Below are positions 8,790 through 18,243 of a stretch of DNA of 64,000 nucleotides, in pieces. Made by a program: the position numbers and the translations under genes. The stretch lies in NCBI RefSeq assembly GCF_000741575.1, contig NZ_JGYV01000024.1, positions 1 through 64,000 of the forward strand, read 5' to 3'. The stretch's first letter is position 1; each line of letters opens with the position of its first letter. The notes beneath the pieces are model-generated. The model searched no databases. It worked only from the letters and a program-made list of their open reading frames with translations, and had not been told where the DNA came from. Source of the stretch: Bifidobacterium cuniculi (GTDB taxonomy: Bacteria > Actinomycetota > Actinomycetes > Actinomycetales > Bifidobacteriaceae).

Positions 8790-10265
8790 ATGGCAGACGA
8801 AACCGAACCAACCAAGGTCGCCGAGCAGAAGAAGCCGCTTGAGCCGCTCCCGGCCGCCGCAAGCAAGCAGTACGTGTGGAAGTCCCCGAAGGGCGACGAG
8901 ATCCACTACACCGCCACCGCCGAAATGGTGCCGGTGCGCGCTGACGACGGCCAGCTCATGGGCCACATGTTCATGTTCTCCCAGGTCTCCGACGATGCCG
9001 ACAAGTCCGACCGCCCCGTCACGTTCTGCTGGAACGGCGGCCCCGGCGGCGCCTCCTACATGGTGAACATCGGCGGCATGGGCGCGCTGCGTGTCAAGAC
9101 CGACGGCATGGCGCACCTCAAGGGCGTCGGCGAGGTCGAGGACAACCCCGACTCGCTGCTGCCCAGCTCCGACCTGGTGTTCATCGACGCCTTCGGCACC
9201 GGCTATTCGCACGTCGACCCGAACTACGACGCCAAGAAGGTGTGGGGCGTGGACGGCGACGCCGACGCCTTCACCCGAGGCATCATCGAATGGCTCACCG
9301 AACACGGCCGCTTCAACAGCCCGCTGTACCTGTACGGCGAGTCCTACGGCACGATGCGCAACGCCGTGGTCTACCGCCTGCTCGGCGAGCACGGCGTGGG
9401 CGTGACCGGCGTGGTCGAGCAGTCCACCATCCTGGACTACGCGCCGACGCTGTCCGGCAACGACGCCTACTACATGGGCATGGTGCCGGTGTACGCCGCC
9501 ACCGCCAACTACTTCGGCAAGGCCGGCCAGGGCGTCGACCAGTACCAGTGGTATGACAAGGCCTTCGACTTCGTCAACTCCACGCTCGCAGGCGCGCTCG
9601 TCCTCGGCGACGAGCTGCCGGACGACCGGATGGACGAGATCGCCGGCCAGATGAGCGAGCTGATCGGCCTGTCCAAGGACTTCATCAAGTCCAAGGGCCT
9701 GCGCATCGAGCTGGACACCTTCCGCAAGAGCCTGCTGGCCGACGAAGGCAAGACCACCGGCCGCTACGACACCCGCTTCAGCACCTACGGCTACCCGGAC
9801 GTGCAGGGCGACAACGAGTTCTTCGCGGGCGAGGACCCGTCCTACGACGCCATCAACGCCGCCTACCTTGACGTGTACATGAAGCTGCTGGGCGACATGG
9901 GCTTCAAGGGCTACGAGAACTACGTGGGCCTGTCCATGAAGGTCAACGAGTCCTGGAACTGGAACCACCAGGCACCGGGCACCATGGGCGCCCCGCAGAC
10001 CCCGAACGTGGCCTACGACATCGCCACCGCGCTGCGCCGCAACCCGACCAGCCGCATCCTGTTCTTCGGCGGCATCCACGATGCCGCGACCCCGTACTGG
10101 AACGTGCGCCACGACATGGGCAAGCTGTTCCTGCCGCAGGCCCTGAAGGACCGGATCGAATACCACGTGCACAGCAACGGCCACATGCTCTACTGCGACC
10201 AGGTCGCCCTGGAAGCAGCAGGCCCGGAACTGGCGGCCTTCTACGAGAAGCGCCACGAGGACTGA
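8790..10265 (+). CDS. Serine carboxypeptidase, S10 family
   Basis: 491 residues with the S10 signature: the oxyanion-hole segment FCWNGGPGGASYM (near residue 80), the nucleophile Ser185 in YLYGESYGTMR, Asp in GGIHDAATPYW and His in HSNGHMLYC. The order Ser-Asp-His is that of alpha/beta-hydrolase carboxypeptidases. There is no signal peptide (start MADETEPTKVAEQKK), so unlike eukaryotic vacuolar or secreted relatives it is probably cytosolic, releasing C-terminal residues from peptides. A strong AAGGAGG lies 6 nt before the ATG. It completes a set of three peptidases with the C45 and PepC genes. Confidence 0.9.
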   Translation: MADETEPTKVAEQKKPLEPLPAAASKQYVWKSPKGDEIHYTATAEMVPVRADDGQLMGHMFMFSQVSDDADKSDRPVTFCWNGGPGGASYMVNIGGMGALRVKTDGMAHLKGVGEVEDNPDSLLPSSDLVFIDAFGTGYSHVDPNYDAKKVWGVDGDADAFTRGIIEWLTEHGRFNSPLYLYGESYGTMRNAVVYRLLGEHGVGVTGVVEQSTILDYAPTLSGNDAYYMGMVPVYAATANYFGKAGQGVDQYQWYDKAFDFVNSTLAGALVLGDELPDDRMDEIAGQMSELIGLSKDFIKSKGLRIELDTFRKSLLADEGKTTGRYDTRFSTYGYPDVQGDNEFFAGEDPSYDAINAAYLDVYMKLLGDMGFKGYENYVGLSMKVNESWNWNHQAPGTMGAPQTPNVAYDIATALRRNPTSRILFFGGIHDAATPYWNVRHDMGKLFLPQALKDRIEYHVHSNGHMLYCDQVALEAAGPELAAFYEKRHED

Positions 10266-10288
10266 CCCGGCCGTAGCCGTGCCACCCC

Positions 10289-10322
10289 GGGACCCATGGC
10301 AGCAGTGACATGACTGGGTCCC
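10289..10322 (+). terminator. First hairpin after S10 gene
   Basis: 8-bp stem GGGACCCA (10289-10296) with TGGGTCCC (10315-10322) and an 18-nt loop. It is weaker than the hairpin that follows 13 bp later; together they may form a tandem terminator. Confidence 0.4.
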
Positions 10323-10335
10323 ATCCTCCTCACAT

Positions 10336-10369
10336 CAGGGGCACCCCCGGCAATCCGGGGGTGCCCCTG
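10336..10369 (+). terminator. Second hairpin before truA
   Basis: Perfect 15-bp stem (CAGGGGCACCCCCGG at 10336-10350 with 10355-10369) and a CAAT loop. No T-run follows. It ends 26 bp before the truA start and isolates truA from the peptidase locus. Confidence 0.7.
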
Positions 10370-10394
10370 ACGCATGCCTGCTAGACTCGGAGCC

Positions 10395-11303
10395 ATGGTT
10401 CGCTTGCGCATCGACTTGGGTTACGACGGCTCCTCCTTCAACGGCTGGGCGGTACAGAACGGCCAGGACTGCCGCACCGTACAGGGGGAGGTGGAGGCCG
10501 CCCTGCGGTTGGTGCTGTGCGGCCGCGACCCGGACGCCCATCTGCCCCACCTGGTGGTCGCCGGCCGCACCGACGCCGGCGTGAGCGCCTCCCACCAGGT
10601 CTGCCACCTCGACGTGGAGGAGGAGCGGCTCGCCCGCTGCGTGGGCCACATGCGCATGACCCCGGTGGAGGCGCTGCAGACGCGGCTGCAACGCATGATG
10701 CCCGAGGACATCGCCATCCACCGCGTGCGCATCGCCCCCGACGGCTTCGACGCCCGCTTCTCCGCACTCGAACGCACCTACGTCTACCGCATCTGCGACG
10801 ACCCCTCCAGCTGGGACCCGCGCCAGCTGAGCTATGTGTGGCAGACCGACCGACGGCTCGACGAAGCCGCCATGAACCGTGCCGCCGCCCTGACCATCGG
10901 GCTGCACGACTTCGGCAGCTTCGCCATCCCCAACCCGGGCGGCACCACGATCCGCGAGGTGAAGACCGCCCACTGGAGCCGCGTGGAACGCCGTCCGCTC
11001 ATCGCGCATCCCCAGGGGGAGCGCTACCGGACACCGGCCATGGAATCGGGACTGCTGTGCTTCACCATCGTCGCCGACGCCTTCGCACGCAACATGGTGC
11101 GCTCGCTGGTCAACGGCTGCGTGCAGGTCGGTCTGGGCAAGCGCAGCGTCGAATGGTTCGCCGGCAAGATGGCCACGCCGAAGCGCGAAGGCTCCACCGG
11201 CCCCATCGCCCCGCAGGGCCTGACCCTCGAGCACATCGCCTACCCGGCGGACGACGAGCTCGCCGCCCGTGCCGAGCGTATCCGTGCCCGCCGTACCCTG
11301 TGA
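10395..11303 (+). CDS. truA: tRNA pseudouridine(38-40) synthase TruA
   Basis: 302 residues with the TruA catalytic Asp60 in VVAGRTDAGVSA and the start MVRLRIDLGYDGSSFNGWA. It isomerises U38-U40 in tRNA anticodon arms. ATG 10395 is chosen by family alignment; TAGACT (10382-10387) ends 7 nt before it, so the mRNA may be leaderless. An ATG at 10374 would lie upstream of that -10 box. In many bacteria truA directly follows rplQ; here the peptidase locus intervenes. Confidence 0.95.
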   Translation: MVRLRIDLGYDGSSFNGWAVQNGQDCRTVQGEVEAALRLVLCGRDPDAHLPHLVVAGRTDAGVSASHQVCHLDVEEERLARCVGHMRMTPVEALQTRLQRMMPEDIAIHRVRIAPDGFDARFSALERTYVYRICDDPSSWDPRQLSYVWQTDRRLDEAAMNRAAALTIGLHDFGSFAIPNPGGTTIREVKTAHWSRVERRPLIAHPQGERYRTPAMESGLLCFTIVADAFARNMVRSLVNGCVQVGLGKRSVEWFAGKMATPKREGSTGPIAPQGLTLEHIAYPADDELAARAERIRARRTL

Positions 11304-11335
11304 GTCACGGGTAGGAAGGGAAAGAGGCACGAAAA

Positions 11336-11363
11336 AGGGTTTCCGGCCGAAGCCGAAAACCCT
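11336..11363 (-). terminator. Terminator of tRNA-Ser(CGA), also facing truA
   Basis: 12-bp stem (one G-U pair on the minus strand) closed by a UUCG tetraloop when read on the minus strand, followed there by a five-T run (AAAAA at 11332-11336 on +). It is well placed to end the tRNA transcript. Confidence 0.85.
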
Positions 11364-11368
11364 ATAAG

Positions 11369-11454
11369 CGGATAAGAAGAGATTCGAACTCTTGGAGGGG
11401 GTTGCCCTCACACGCTTTCGAGGCGTGCTCCTTAGACCGCTCGGACACTTATCC
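11369..11454 (-). tRNA. tRNA-Ser (anticodon CGA)
   Basis: On the minus strand an acceptor stem GGATAAG pairs with CTTATCC, the anticodon stem-loop reads CACGC-CTCGAAA-GCGTG (anticodon CGA), a long variable arm follows (GAGGGCAACCCCCTC), and the T arm contains GTTCGAATC. The 86-nt length and long variable arm are typical of serine. CCA is not encoded. It decodes UCG. Confidence 0.95.
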
Positions 11455-11522
11455 ATGTTGCGTTAAGCAACTTGTTCATTATGCCATATGTCGTGGCCAT
11501 GTCAAGTCGTTCGGGCATGTCG

Positions 11523-12431
11523 TCATTGCTGGCCGAATAGGACCTCGTCGGTGAGGGGGTAGCCCAGGCCGAAGGCGGTGTAGGCGTGGGTGGCAATCAG
11601 CATCGCCAGCTGCAGGAGGCTGGCGCGCAGCTGGCGCTGGGCGTCCTTGGTGTCGTCGGCGTGGTCCAGCGTGCCGTATTGCTCCACGTCCTGCAGTTCC
11701 TCGCGCACGCAGTCCATCTCCACGATTGCCAGGGTATTGGCCCGCAGTCCCGTAGTGGGATCGATGGCGGCATCGGGGTCGTCGATGAGCGTGGCTGCCC
11801 GGTACACCTTCTGACGCAGGTCCTCCTGGGCGCTGTCCGTCAGTCCCATGAGCCGCGACGCCGTCTCCTTGTGGTCGTCGCTCATGTCCAGAAGCGTGCC
11901 GTCGGTGGCCAACGCCATGGTCTGCCGATTGCTGCCCATGCCGGCGACGTAGCGGCCTGCCAGGGTCTGCGTGGCGAAACCGGCACGGTCCTCGGCCAGT
12001 GCGAGGCGTGCCAGCGCCTGGTTGCCGATGGGCAGCGCCGTCACGGTGTCGAGGCGGTTGACGGTGAGCGGCTGGTAGTCGCGGCCGAGCGCCGAGGCGA
12101 GCGTGGCCGCGTAATGCTGGGCCTGGGCGCTGTGCAGTACGCCCTCCGAGAAACGCTGGGAGCATTGGATGGCCACGTCCAGCCAGTCATGTTGGGCCGA
12201 CCGGGCCGCCTGGTAGCGCTCGACGAGGAGCAGGGAGGCGTCGGTGACGGCCTCGCTGTGCTCGCCGGCATCGGCGAATGCGCTCTCGCAGGCATTGGCG
12301 TCGCGTTCCGCCTCCGCCTTGCCGCTGACGCGCGGTGCCGTGCAGGCAGCGCAGAGGGCCACGGCGCACAGGATCGCCGCCCATGCGGCAAGGCGCCGGC
12401 GCACGCGCGGGAAGGGGAGGAGTGTCTGCAT
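11523..12431 (-). CDS. Predicted lipoprotein of unknown function
   Basis: 302 residues. The N-terminus has Arg residues, a hydrophobic helix and a lipobox-like ALCAAC with Cys30 as the likely lipidated residue; a second Cys at 22 is less well placed. The rest is helix-rich with no motif I recognise. TACTCT lies 8 nt before the ATG on the minus strand, so a leaderless mRNA is likely; no Shine-Dalgarno is seen. It is divergent from nusA with 71 bp between starts. Function not assigned. It could be a secreted DUF protein conserved at this position in related genomes, which I cannot check. Confidence 0.7.
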   Translation of the reverse strand: MQTLLPFPRVRRRLAAWAAILCAVALCAACTAPRVSGKAEAERDANACESAFADAGEHSEAVTDASLLLVERYQAARSAQHDWLDVAIQCSQRFSEGVLHSAQAQHYAATLASALGRDYQPLTVNRLDTVTALPIGNQALARLALAEDRAGFATQTLAGRYVAGMGSNRQTMALATDGTLLDMSDDHKETASRLMGLTDSAQEDLRQKVYRAATLIDDPDAAIDPTTGLRANTLAIVEMDCVREELQDVEQYGTLDHADDTKDAQRQLRASLLQLAMLIATHAYTAFGLGYPLTDEVLFGQQ

Positions 12432-12502
12432 GAAAGCCTAGAGTAGTTGTTGACTGTGACCAAAGGGCGAGAGCTGAATAACTTCATATAGGAGGTCTGA
12501 AG

Positions 12503-13549
12503 TTGGAACTGGACCTGAACGGCATCTACCAGCTTGCGAGCGAGCAGGGAATCGATGCGCAGACCGTGGACGAGGCGCTGACCGAGGCGCTGCGTCTCGC
12601 GTACCTGAAGACCCCGCACGCTGCCAAGCATGCGCGCGTGGAGCTCGACCCGCGCGCCGGGTCGTTCACCGTGTGGGCACGTGACGAGATTCCTCAGGAA
12701 CCGACCGAGGAACACCCCCATCCCGGATTCACCCTGGGCGAGGAATACGACGATACCCCCAGCGACTTCGGCCGCCTGGCGGCAGCCACCGCGCGCCAGG
12801 TGATCTCCCAGCTGTTCCGTAAGGCCGAGGATGACAAGATCTTCGGCGCGTTCTCGGGACAGCGCGGCAAGCTCATCACCGGCGTGGTCCAGCAGGATGC
12901 GAAGGACACCGCGAACGTGCACGTGGCCGTGGGCGACGTCGAGGCGCTCCTGCCGCGTCGCGAGCAGGTGCCGGGGGAGCGCTACCGCCATGGCCAGCGC
13001 ATCCGCGTCTACGTGGTGAACGTCTCCCGCGGCCTCAAGGGTCCCGAGATCATCGTCTCGCGCTCACATCCCGAACTGGTGCGCAAGCTCTTCGAGCGCG
13101 AGGTCCCGGAGCTGACGTCCGGCGCCGTCTCGATCATGGCCATCGCCCGCGAGGCGGGCGCCCGCACCAAGATCGCGGTCCGCGCCAACGTGCCCGGCGT
13201 CAACCCGAAGGGCGCACTGATCGGCCCCGGCGGTTCCCGCGTGCGCGCCGTGATGGAGAACCTCGGTCCCGAGAAGATCGACATCGTCGACTGGTCCAGT
13301 GATCCCGCCACCTTCATCGCCGCGGCGCTCTCGCCCGCGGTGGTGTCCGGCGTGCACGTGATCAGCGACAAGAACCAGACGGCCGTGGCCTTCATCCACG
13401 AGGACCAGCTCTCGCTGGCCATCGGCAAGGAAGGCCAGAACGCACGCCTGGCGGCCAAGCTGACCGGCTGGAAGATCGGCATCGAGTCCGAGGAGGCCTA
13501 CGCCGCCAAGCAGGGCCAGGGTGGCTACACCCACAAATTCAACGACTGA
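12503..13549 (+). CDS. nusA: Transcription termination/antitermination protein NusA
   Basis: 348 residues: N-terminal RNAP-binding domain (MELDLNGIYQLASEQGI), S1 domain (about 125-200, with VQQDAKDTANVHVAVGDVEA), then two KH domains with GPGGSRVRAVMENLGPEKID and SLAIGKEGQNARLAAKLTGWKI (shown in parts, each conserved). The acidic C-terminal repeats of E. coli NusA are absent, as in Gram-positives. The start is TTG at 12503, supported by AGGAGGT at 12490-12496. rimP, which often precedes nusA, is not here. It modulates pausing and termination. Confidence 0.95.
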   Translation: MELDLNGIYQLASEQGIDAQTVDEALTEALRLAYLKTPHAAKHARVELDPRAGSFTVWARDEIPQEPTEEHPHPGFTLGEEYDDTPSDFGRLAAATARQVISQLFRKAEDDKIFGAFSGQRGKLITGVVQQDAKDTANVHVAVGDVEALLPRREQVPGERYRHGQRIRVYVVNVSRGLKGPEIIVSRSHPELVRKLFEREVPELTSGAVSIMAIAREAGARTKIAVRANVPGVNPKGALIGPGGSRVRAVMENLGPEKIDIVDWSSDPATFIAAALSPAVVSGVHVISDKNQTAVAFIHEDQLSLAIGKEGQNARLAAKLTGWKIGIESEEAYAAKQGQGGYTHKFND

Positions 13550-13746
13550 CCAAGCGAACTGCCGCCCATCCAAAGGCGGGAGTAAGCTGAACGCCGTGAA
13601 ACTGGGCGCGGCGCACCCCGCGCGGCGCACCAGGGACGGTAACGAGGTAGAACGACCATGGTTGCACGATGAGAGTCCGAACGCTCGCCGTGAGAACATA
13701 AGCAGTTGCGCTCATGTATGCGCAGCTGGGAATTAGGAGAAATTGA
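13550..13746 (+). other. nusA-infB spacer
   Basis: 197 bp without a supported gene. ylxR, often found here, is absent. The only notable feature is a GC-rich repeat near 13600-13630 (GGCGCGGCGCACC... CGCGCGGCGCACC), which can form a short stem. AGGAGA at 13735-13740 serves infB. Confidence 0.3.
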
Positions 13747-16530
13747 GTGCCGAAAGCACGCGTATATGAGCTCGCCAAGGAACTTGGCGTAGACAGCAAG
13801 ACCGTCCTCGAGAAGCTCAAGGACATGGGTGAATTCGTGAAGTCCGCCTCTTCCACGGTGGAAGCACCGGTGGTGCGCCGCCTCAAGGCCGCCTTCCCGA
13901 AGCAGGACGAACATGCCGGTTCCACCGACAGGGCCCCGGCACCGAAGCCGGCCCCGCACAAGCCCGCCGCCCGCCAGGAGGCCCCCAAGCCGGCCGCGCC
14001 GCGTCCCGCCGCACCCAAGCCGGGCCAGCAGCACCATGCCACGTCGGCGAAGCCGGGTCCGCAGCGCCCGCGCCGCGCCAACGGCAACGAGGAGCGCCCC
14101 AACCGTTCCAACAACAACCGTTCCAACAACGCCAACGCGCCGCGCGGCAACGCGCCCAAGCCGGGCCAGCACCACGCGCCGCGTCCGTCGGCACCCACCC
14201 CGGGGCCCAAGGGCGGCCGCGCCAACGGCAATGCCAATGCCAGTGGCAACGCCTCCGCGCACACCCCGCGTCCGGGCAACAACCCGTTCAACCGCAAGCA
14301 GGGCATGCACGTGCCCACCCCGGGCGACATCCCGCGTCCGCACCCGATGGCACGCCCCACGGTGAACAACAACGAGCGCCGCGGCGGCCGTCCGGGCCAG
14401 CGCGGCGGCAGCAACTTCCGTGGAGGCCGCGGCGGCCAGGGCGCCCCGAAGCCGGGGCAGTGGGGCCAGCACCGCCAGGGTGCCGGTTCCGGCAACAACC
14501 ATTCCGGCGGCAGCCGTTTCGGTGGCAACTCCGGTGGCTTCCAGCACAACAACGGCCCAAGCAACGGGCCGTCCCGCGGCGGCGGCCGCGGCCGCGGCGG
14601 CGCCGCAGGTGCCTTCGGGCGCCAGGGCGGCAAGTCCTCCAAGGCACGCAAGAACCGTCTTGCGAAGCGTCATGAGTACGAGGAGATCAAGGCACCGGTC
14701 ATCGGCGGCGTGCGCATCCCCAAGGGCAACGGCCAGACCATCAAGCTGCGCCAGGGCGCATCCCTCGCCGACCTCGCCGAGAAGATCAACGTCAATCCCG
14801 CGGCCCTCGTGACCGTGCTCTTCCACCTGGGCGAGATGGCCACGGCCACGCAGTCCCTGGACGAGGCGACCTTCCAGATCCTGGGCGACGAGATCGGCTG
14901 GAACATCAAGATCGTCTCCGCCGAGGAGGAGGACAAGGAGCTGCTCCAGCAGTTCGACATCGACCTCGAGGCCGAGGAACTGCAGGAGGACGAGGACCTG
15001 AAGCCGCGTCCGCCGGTCGTGACCGTCATGGGCCACGTCGACCACGGCAAGACCCGCCTGCTCGACACCATCCGCAAGACCAACGTCATCGACCGCGAGG
15101 CCGGCGGCATCACCCAGCGCATCGGCGCCTACCAGGTGACCGTGGACCTGGACGGCGAGGACCGCAAGATCACCTTCCTCGACACCCCCGGCCACGAGGC
15201 CTTCACCGCCATGCGTGCCCGCGGTGCCGAGATCACGGACATCGCGATCATCATCGTGGCCGCGGACGACGGCGTCATGCCACAGACCGTCGAGGCGATC
15301 AACCACGCCCAGTCGGCGCACGTGCCGATCGTGGTGGCCGTCAACAAGATCGACGTCGAGGGCGCCAACCCCGACAAGGTGCGCGGCCAGCTCACCGAGT
15401 TCGGCCTGGTGCCCGAGGAGTACGGCGGCGACACCATGTTCGTCGACATCTCCGCGAAGTACGGCACCAACGTCGACAAGCTGCTCGAGGCCGTCCTGCT
15501 CACCGCGGACGCCGAGCTCGACCTGCGCGCCAACCCGGACATGGATGCGCGCGGCGCGACCATCGAGGCCCGCCTGGACAAGGGCCGCGGCGCCGTGGCG
15601 ACCGTGCTCGTGCAGTCCGGCACCCTCCACGTGGGCGACGCGATCGTGGCCGGCACCTCCTATGGCCGCGTGCGCGCCATGCTCGACGAGAACGGCAACA
15701 ACATGGAAGCGGCGTTGCCGTCCACCCCGGTGCAGGTCCTGGGCCTGACCTCGGTGCCCACGGCAGGCGACCTCTTCCTCGTCGCCCCAGACGACCGCAC
15801 CGCCCGCCAGATCGCCGAGAAGCGCCAGGCCACCGAGCGTGCTGCCCAGCTGGCCAAGCGCCGCAAGGTCGTCTCCCTCGAGAGCCTCAAGGAGCAGTTC
15901 GCCAAGGCCGAGATCGACATGCTCAACATCGTCATCAAGGGCGATTCCTCCGGCTCCGTCGAGGCGCTCGAGGACTCCCTCATGAAGATCGAGGTGTCCG
16001 ACGAGGTCGGCATCCAGGTCATCCACCGCGGCGTGGGCGCCATCACCCAGAACGACGTCAACCTCGCCAGCGTGGACAAGGCCGTCATCATCGGCTTCAA
16101 CGTGCGCCCGAACCGCCAGGTGGCGGACCTCGCCGAGCGCGAGGGCGTGGAGATCAAGTACTACTCGGTCATCTACAAGGCGATCGAGGACATCGAGGCG
16201 TCCCTCAAGGGCATGCTCAAGCCCGAGTACGAGGAGGTCACCACTTCCCACTCGGAGATCCGCGAGATCTTCCGTTCCTCCAAGTTCGGCAACATCGCCG
16301 GCGTCATGGTCCTGGACGGCGAGGTCAAGCGCGGCACCAAGGCACGCATCCTGCGCGACGGCGTCGCCACGGTCAACGACCTGGAGATCAGCTCGCTGCG
16401 CCGCTTCAAGGACGACGTCAAGAGCGTCACCGAAGGCTATGAGGCAGGCATCAACCTCGGCTCCTTCAACGACATCGAGATCGGCGACATCATCGAGACC
16501 TTCGAGATGCGCGAGATCGAGCGCAAGTAG
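13747..16530 (+). CDS. infB: Translation initiation factor IF-2
   Basis: 927 residues from a GTG start. The N-terminal IF2_N domain ([19 protein letters not shown]) is followed by ~280 residues of Pro/Ala/Asn/Gly/Arg-rich low complexity, a second IF2_N-like segment, and the GTPase core with G1 [10 protein letters not shown] (near residue 425), G3 DTPGHEAF, G4 NKID, then domains II-IV. It places initiator tRNA on the 30S subunit and promotes subunit joining. AGGAGA lies 7 nt before GTG. The disordered spacer is Arg/Gly/Asn-rich, typical of actinobacterial IF-2. Confidence 0.97.
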   Translation: MPKARVYELAKELGVDSKTVLEKLKDMGEFVKSASSTVEAPVVRRLKAAFPKQDEHAGSTDRAPAPKPAPHKPAARQEAPKPAAPRPAAPKPGQQHHATSAKPGPQRPRRANGNEERPNRSNNNRSNNANAPRGNAPKPGQHHAPRPSAPTPGPKGGRANGNANASGNASAHTPRPGNNPFNRKQGMHVPTPGDIPRPHPMARPTVNNNERRGGRPGQRGGSNFRGGRGGQGAPKPGQWGQHRQGAGSGNNHSGGSRFGGNSGGFQHNNGPSNGPSRGGGRGRGGAAGAFGRQGGKSSKARKNRLAKRHEYEEIKAPVIGGVRIPKGNGQTIKLRQGASLADLAEKINVNPAALVTVLFHLGEMATATQSLDEATFQILGDEIGWNIKIVSAEEEDKELLQQFDIDLEAEELQEDEDLKPRPPVVTVMGHVDHGKTRLLDTIRKTNVIDREAGGITQRIGAYQVTVDLDGEDRKITFLDTPGHEAFTAMRARGAEITDIAIIIVAADDGVMPQTVEAINHAQSAHVPIVVAVNKIDVEGANPDKVRGQLTEFGLVPEEYGGDTMFVDISAKYGTNVDKLLEAVLLTADAELDLRANPDMDARGATIEARLDKGRGAVATVLVQSGTLHVGDAIVAGTSYGRVRAMLDENGNNMEAALPSTPVQVLGLTSVPTAGDLFLVAPDDRTARQIAEKRQATERAAQLAKRRKVVSLESLKEQFAKAEIDMLNIVIKGDSSGSVEALEDSLMKIEVSDEVGIQVIHRGVGAITQNDVNLASVDKAVIIGFNVRPNRQVADLAEREGVEIKYYSVIYKAIEDIEASLKGMLKPEYEEVTTSHSEIREIFRSSKFGNIAGVMVLDGEVKRGTKARILRDGVATVNDLEISSLRRFKDDVKSVTEGYEAGINLGSFNDIEIGDIIETFEMREIERK

Positions 16531-16553
16531 GCGCCAGAAGCCCTACAGCCATA

Positions 16554-16593
16554 CCGGACGGCCGGCTCCGCGCGATGCGGGCCGGCCGTCCGG
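16554..16593 (+). terminator. Hairpin after infB
   Basis: 13-bp perfect stem (CCGGACGGCCGGC with its complement at 16581-16593) extended by an inner CCGC/GCGG pairing in the loop. No T-run follows. It lies 24 bp after the infB stop and may reduce readthrough into rbfA. Confidence 0.65.
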
Positions 16594-16608
16594 CGTCTGG
16601 GCGGGTAG

Positions 16609-16640
16609 AATGCCCACAAGGAAACGAATGCCCACAAGGA
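16609..16640 (+). repeat. 18-bp tandem repeat carrying the rbfA ribosome binding site
   Basis: AATGCCCACAAGGA occurs at 16609-16622 and again at 16627-16640, a period of 18 bp. Only the second copy continues into AAGGAGG, which is correctly spaced from the rbfA ATG at 16648. The first copy's ATG at 16610 is out of frame with rbfA. Confidence 0.8.
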
Positions 16641-16647
16641 GGCACAC

Positions 16648-17214
16648 ATGCAGTCCAGCAACCCTCGCGCCGCGCGCATCGCGGCGCTGATCCAGCGCGT
16701 CATTGCGTCGAACATGGAATCCACGCTGCACGACAAGCGGCTCAAGAACGTGACCATCACCGACGTGAAGGTCACCAACGACCTGCAGCTGGCGAAGGTG
16801 TATTGGACCACCCTCTCGCACACCGGCAACGACGACGGCGAACGCAAACGCGCCAAGACCGCCCTCGACCAGGCGAAGGGCCGCCTGCGCACGATGGTTG
16901 GCGCCAAGGCGGGTCTGCGCCTGACTCCGCAGCTGCAGTTCGTCTTCGACGAGGTGCCGGGGGAGGCACACGAGATCGACGACATCCTGGCCGCGGCCCG
17001 CAAGCGCGACGCGGAGCTGGCGAAGATGCGCGAGACCGCGCAGTACGCCGGCGACGCCGATCCGTACCGCCATGACGACGATGACGAGGAAGAGGAGCTC
17101 GACGAGCTGGAGCACGACCACAAGGACGACTACGACGAGTACGACGGCGACGTCGTTGAGGTCGAGGAACTCGAGGACTTCGACGATGACGCAGACGACA
17201 TCGAACAGGACTGA
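16648..17214 (+). CDS. rbfA: Ribosome-binding factor A with acidic extension
   Basis: 188 residues. The first ~125 match RbfA, a KH-fold 30S maturation factor (MQSSNPRAARIAALIQRVIA; later LRLTPQLQFVFDE). The last ~55 are almost entirely Asp/Glu with a few Tyr and His, a long disordered acidic tail that common RbfA proteins (about 120-135 residues) lack. AAGGAGG lies 7 nt before the ATG. Its 3' end overlaps the preferred truB start by 29 bp, implying translational coupling. Confidence 0.94.
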   Translation: MQSSNPRAARIAALIQRVIASNMESTLHDKRLKNVTITDVKVTNDLQLAKVYWTTLSHTGNDDGERKRAKTALDQAKGRLRTMVGAKAGLRLTPQLQFVFDEVPGEAHEIDDILAAARKRDAELAKMRETAQYAGDADPYRHDDDDEEEELDELEHDHKDDYDEYDGDVVEVEELEDFDDDADDIEQD

Positions 17215-18223
17215 CGCCCCCGTGGCGCCGCTGCCTTCCGGCGGCATCCTCGTCGTGGACAAGCCGCAGGGCGTGACCAGCCATGACGTCGTCGGCGCGG
17301 TGCGCGGCGCCCTGCACCTGCGCAAGGTCGGCCACGCCGGCACCCTCGACCCGATGGCCACCGGCGTGCTCGTCGTCGGCTTCGGCGACGCGACGCGCCT
17401 GCTCAACACGATCGTGGGCACCCGCAAGACCTATGAGGCGACGATCCGCTTCGGCCAGGCCACCGACAGCGACGACGCCGACGGCACGCCCGTGCACGCC
17501 GTCGCCGACGCCGCCGGATTGCCGACCGTGCAGGCGGTGCGCGACGCCATCGACGCACGCTTCACTGGCGACATCATGCAGGTGCCGAACGCCTTCTCCG
17601 CCGTCAAGGTACATGGCAGGCGCGCCTATGACCTGGCACGCGACGGTCAGGCGCCCGAGCTCAAGGCACGCCCGGTGACCATCCATCGCTTCGACGCGCT
17701 CGCCGCCCGGCACGGCCAGGCGGACGACGGCACGCCGGTGCTGGACGTGGACGTGCGCGTGACCTGCTCGGCCGGCACGTACATCCGCGCCTTGGCTCGC
17801 GACCTGGGGCAGGACTTCGGCTGCGGCGCCCACCTGGTGCGCCTGCGCAGGCTGGCGGTCGGCCAGTTCACCGCGGACGACGGGCGGCTGGTGCACGCGC
17901 ATGCCGAGAGCCGCACGGTCACCGACCGGGAAGGGCGGCAGGTGGAACGACGGCGTGCCGTGCTCGACGCCCCGCGGGGGTTGGCGGACCATGTCATCGG
18001 GATGATGGAGGCGGTGACGCGCACCATGCCGGTCGTGGAGGTCGACGGCACGCAGGCCAGGGACCTGCGCTTCGGACGCCAGCTGCGCGGCGGCCTCGAG
18101 GGCATCGCCGCCGCCGTGGTGCCGGCCGGCGGCGACGTGGTGGCGATCGTGCGCGGCCACGACGGCATGATTCAGCCGGTGACCGTGTTCGCCGGCGGGG
18201 CCGGGCCGGCCGTGGCACAATGA
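17186..18223 (+). CDS. truB: tRNA pseudouridine(55) synthase TruB
   Basis: 345 residues with GILVVDKPQGVTSHDVV and the catalytic Asp55 in KVGHAGTLDPMATGVL. It forms pseudouridine 55 in the T loop. A C-terminal PUA-like segment with GRQLRGG follows. I place the start at ATG 17186 (GAGG 9 nt upstream, overlapping rbfA); a GTG at 17222, 8 bp after the rbfA stop, is a real alternative and would remove 12 non-conserved residues. It is linked to ribF. Confidence 0.93.
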   Translation: MTQTTSNRTDAPVAPLPSGGILVVDKPQGVTSHDVVGAVRGALHLRKVGHAGTLDPMATGVLVVGFGDATRLLNTIVGTRKTYEATIRFGQATDSDDADGTPVHAVADAAGLPTVQAVRDAIDARFTGDIMQVPNAFSAVKVHGRRAYDLARDGQAPELKARPVTIHRFDALAARHGQADDGTPVLDVDVRVTCSAGTYIRALARDLGQDFGCGAHLVRLRRLAVGQFTADDGRLVHAHAESRTVTDREGRQVERRRAVLDAPRGLADHVIGMMEAVTRTMPVVEVDGTQARDLRFGRQLRGGLEGIAAAVVPAGGDVVAIVRGHDGMIQPVTVFAGGAGPAVAQ

Positions 18224-18243
18224 CAGTGAAGGTGGTAGACGCA

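Noticed and set aside
13521-13736. Open frame of 71 codons between nusA and infB as a possible ylxR
   Set aside because: Its sequence lacks the YlxR pattern, overlaps the nusA end and has no ribosome binding site.
16610-16647. Upstream ATG as the rbfA start
   Set aside because: It is 38 bp before the chosen ATG and therefore out of frame.
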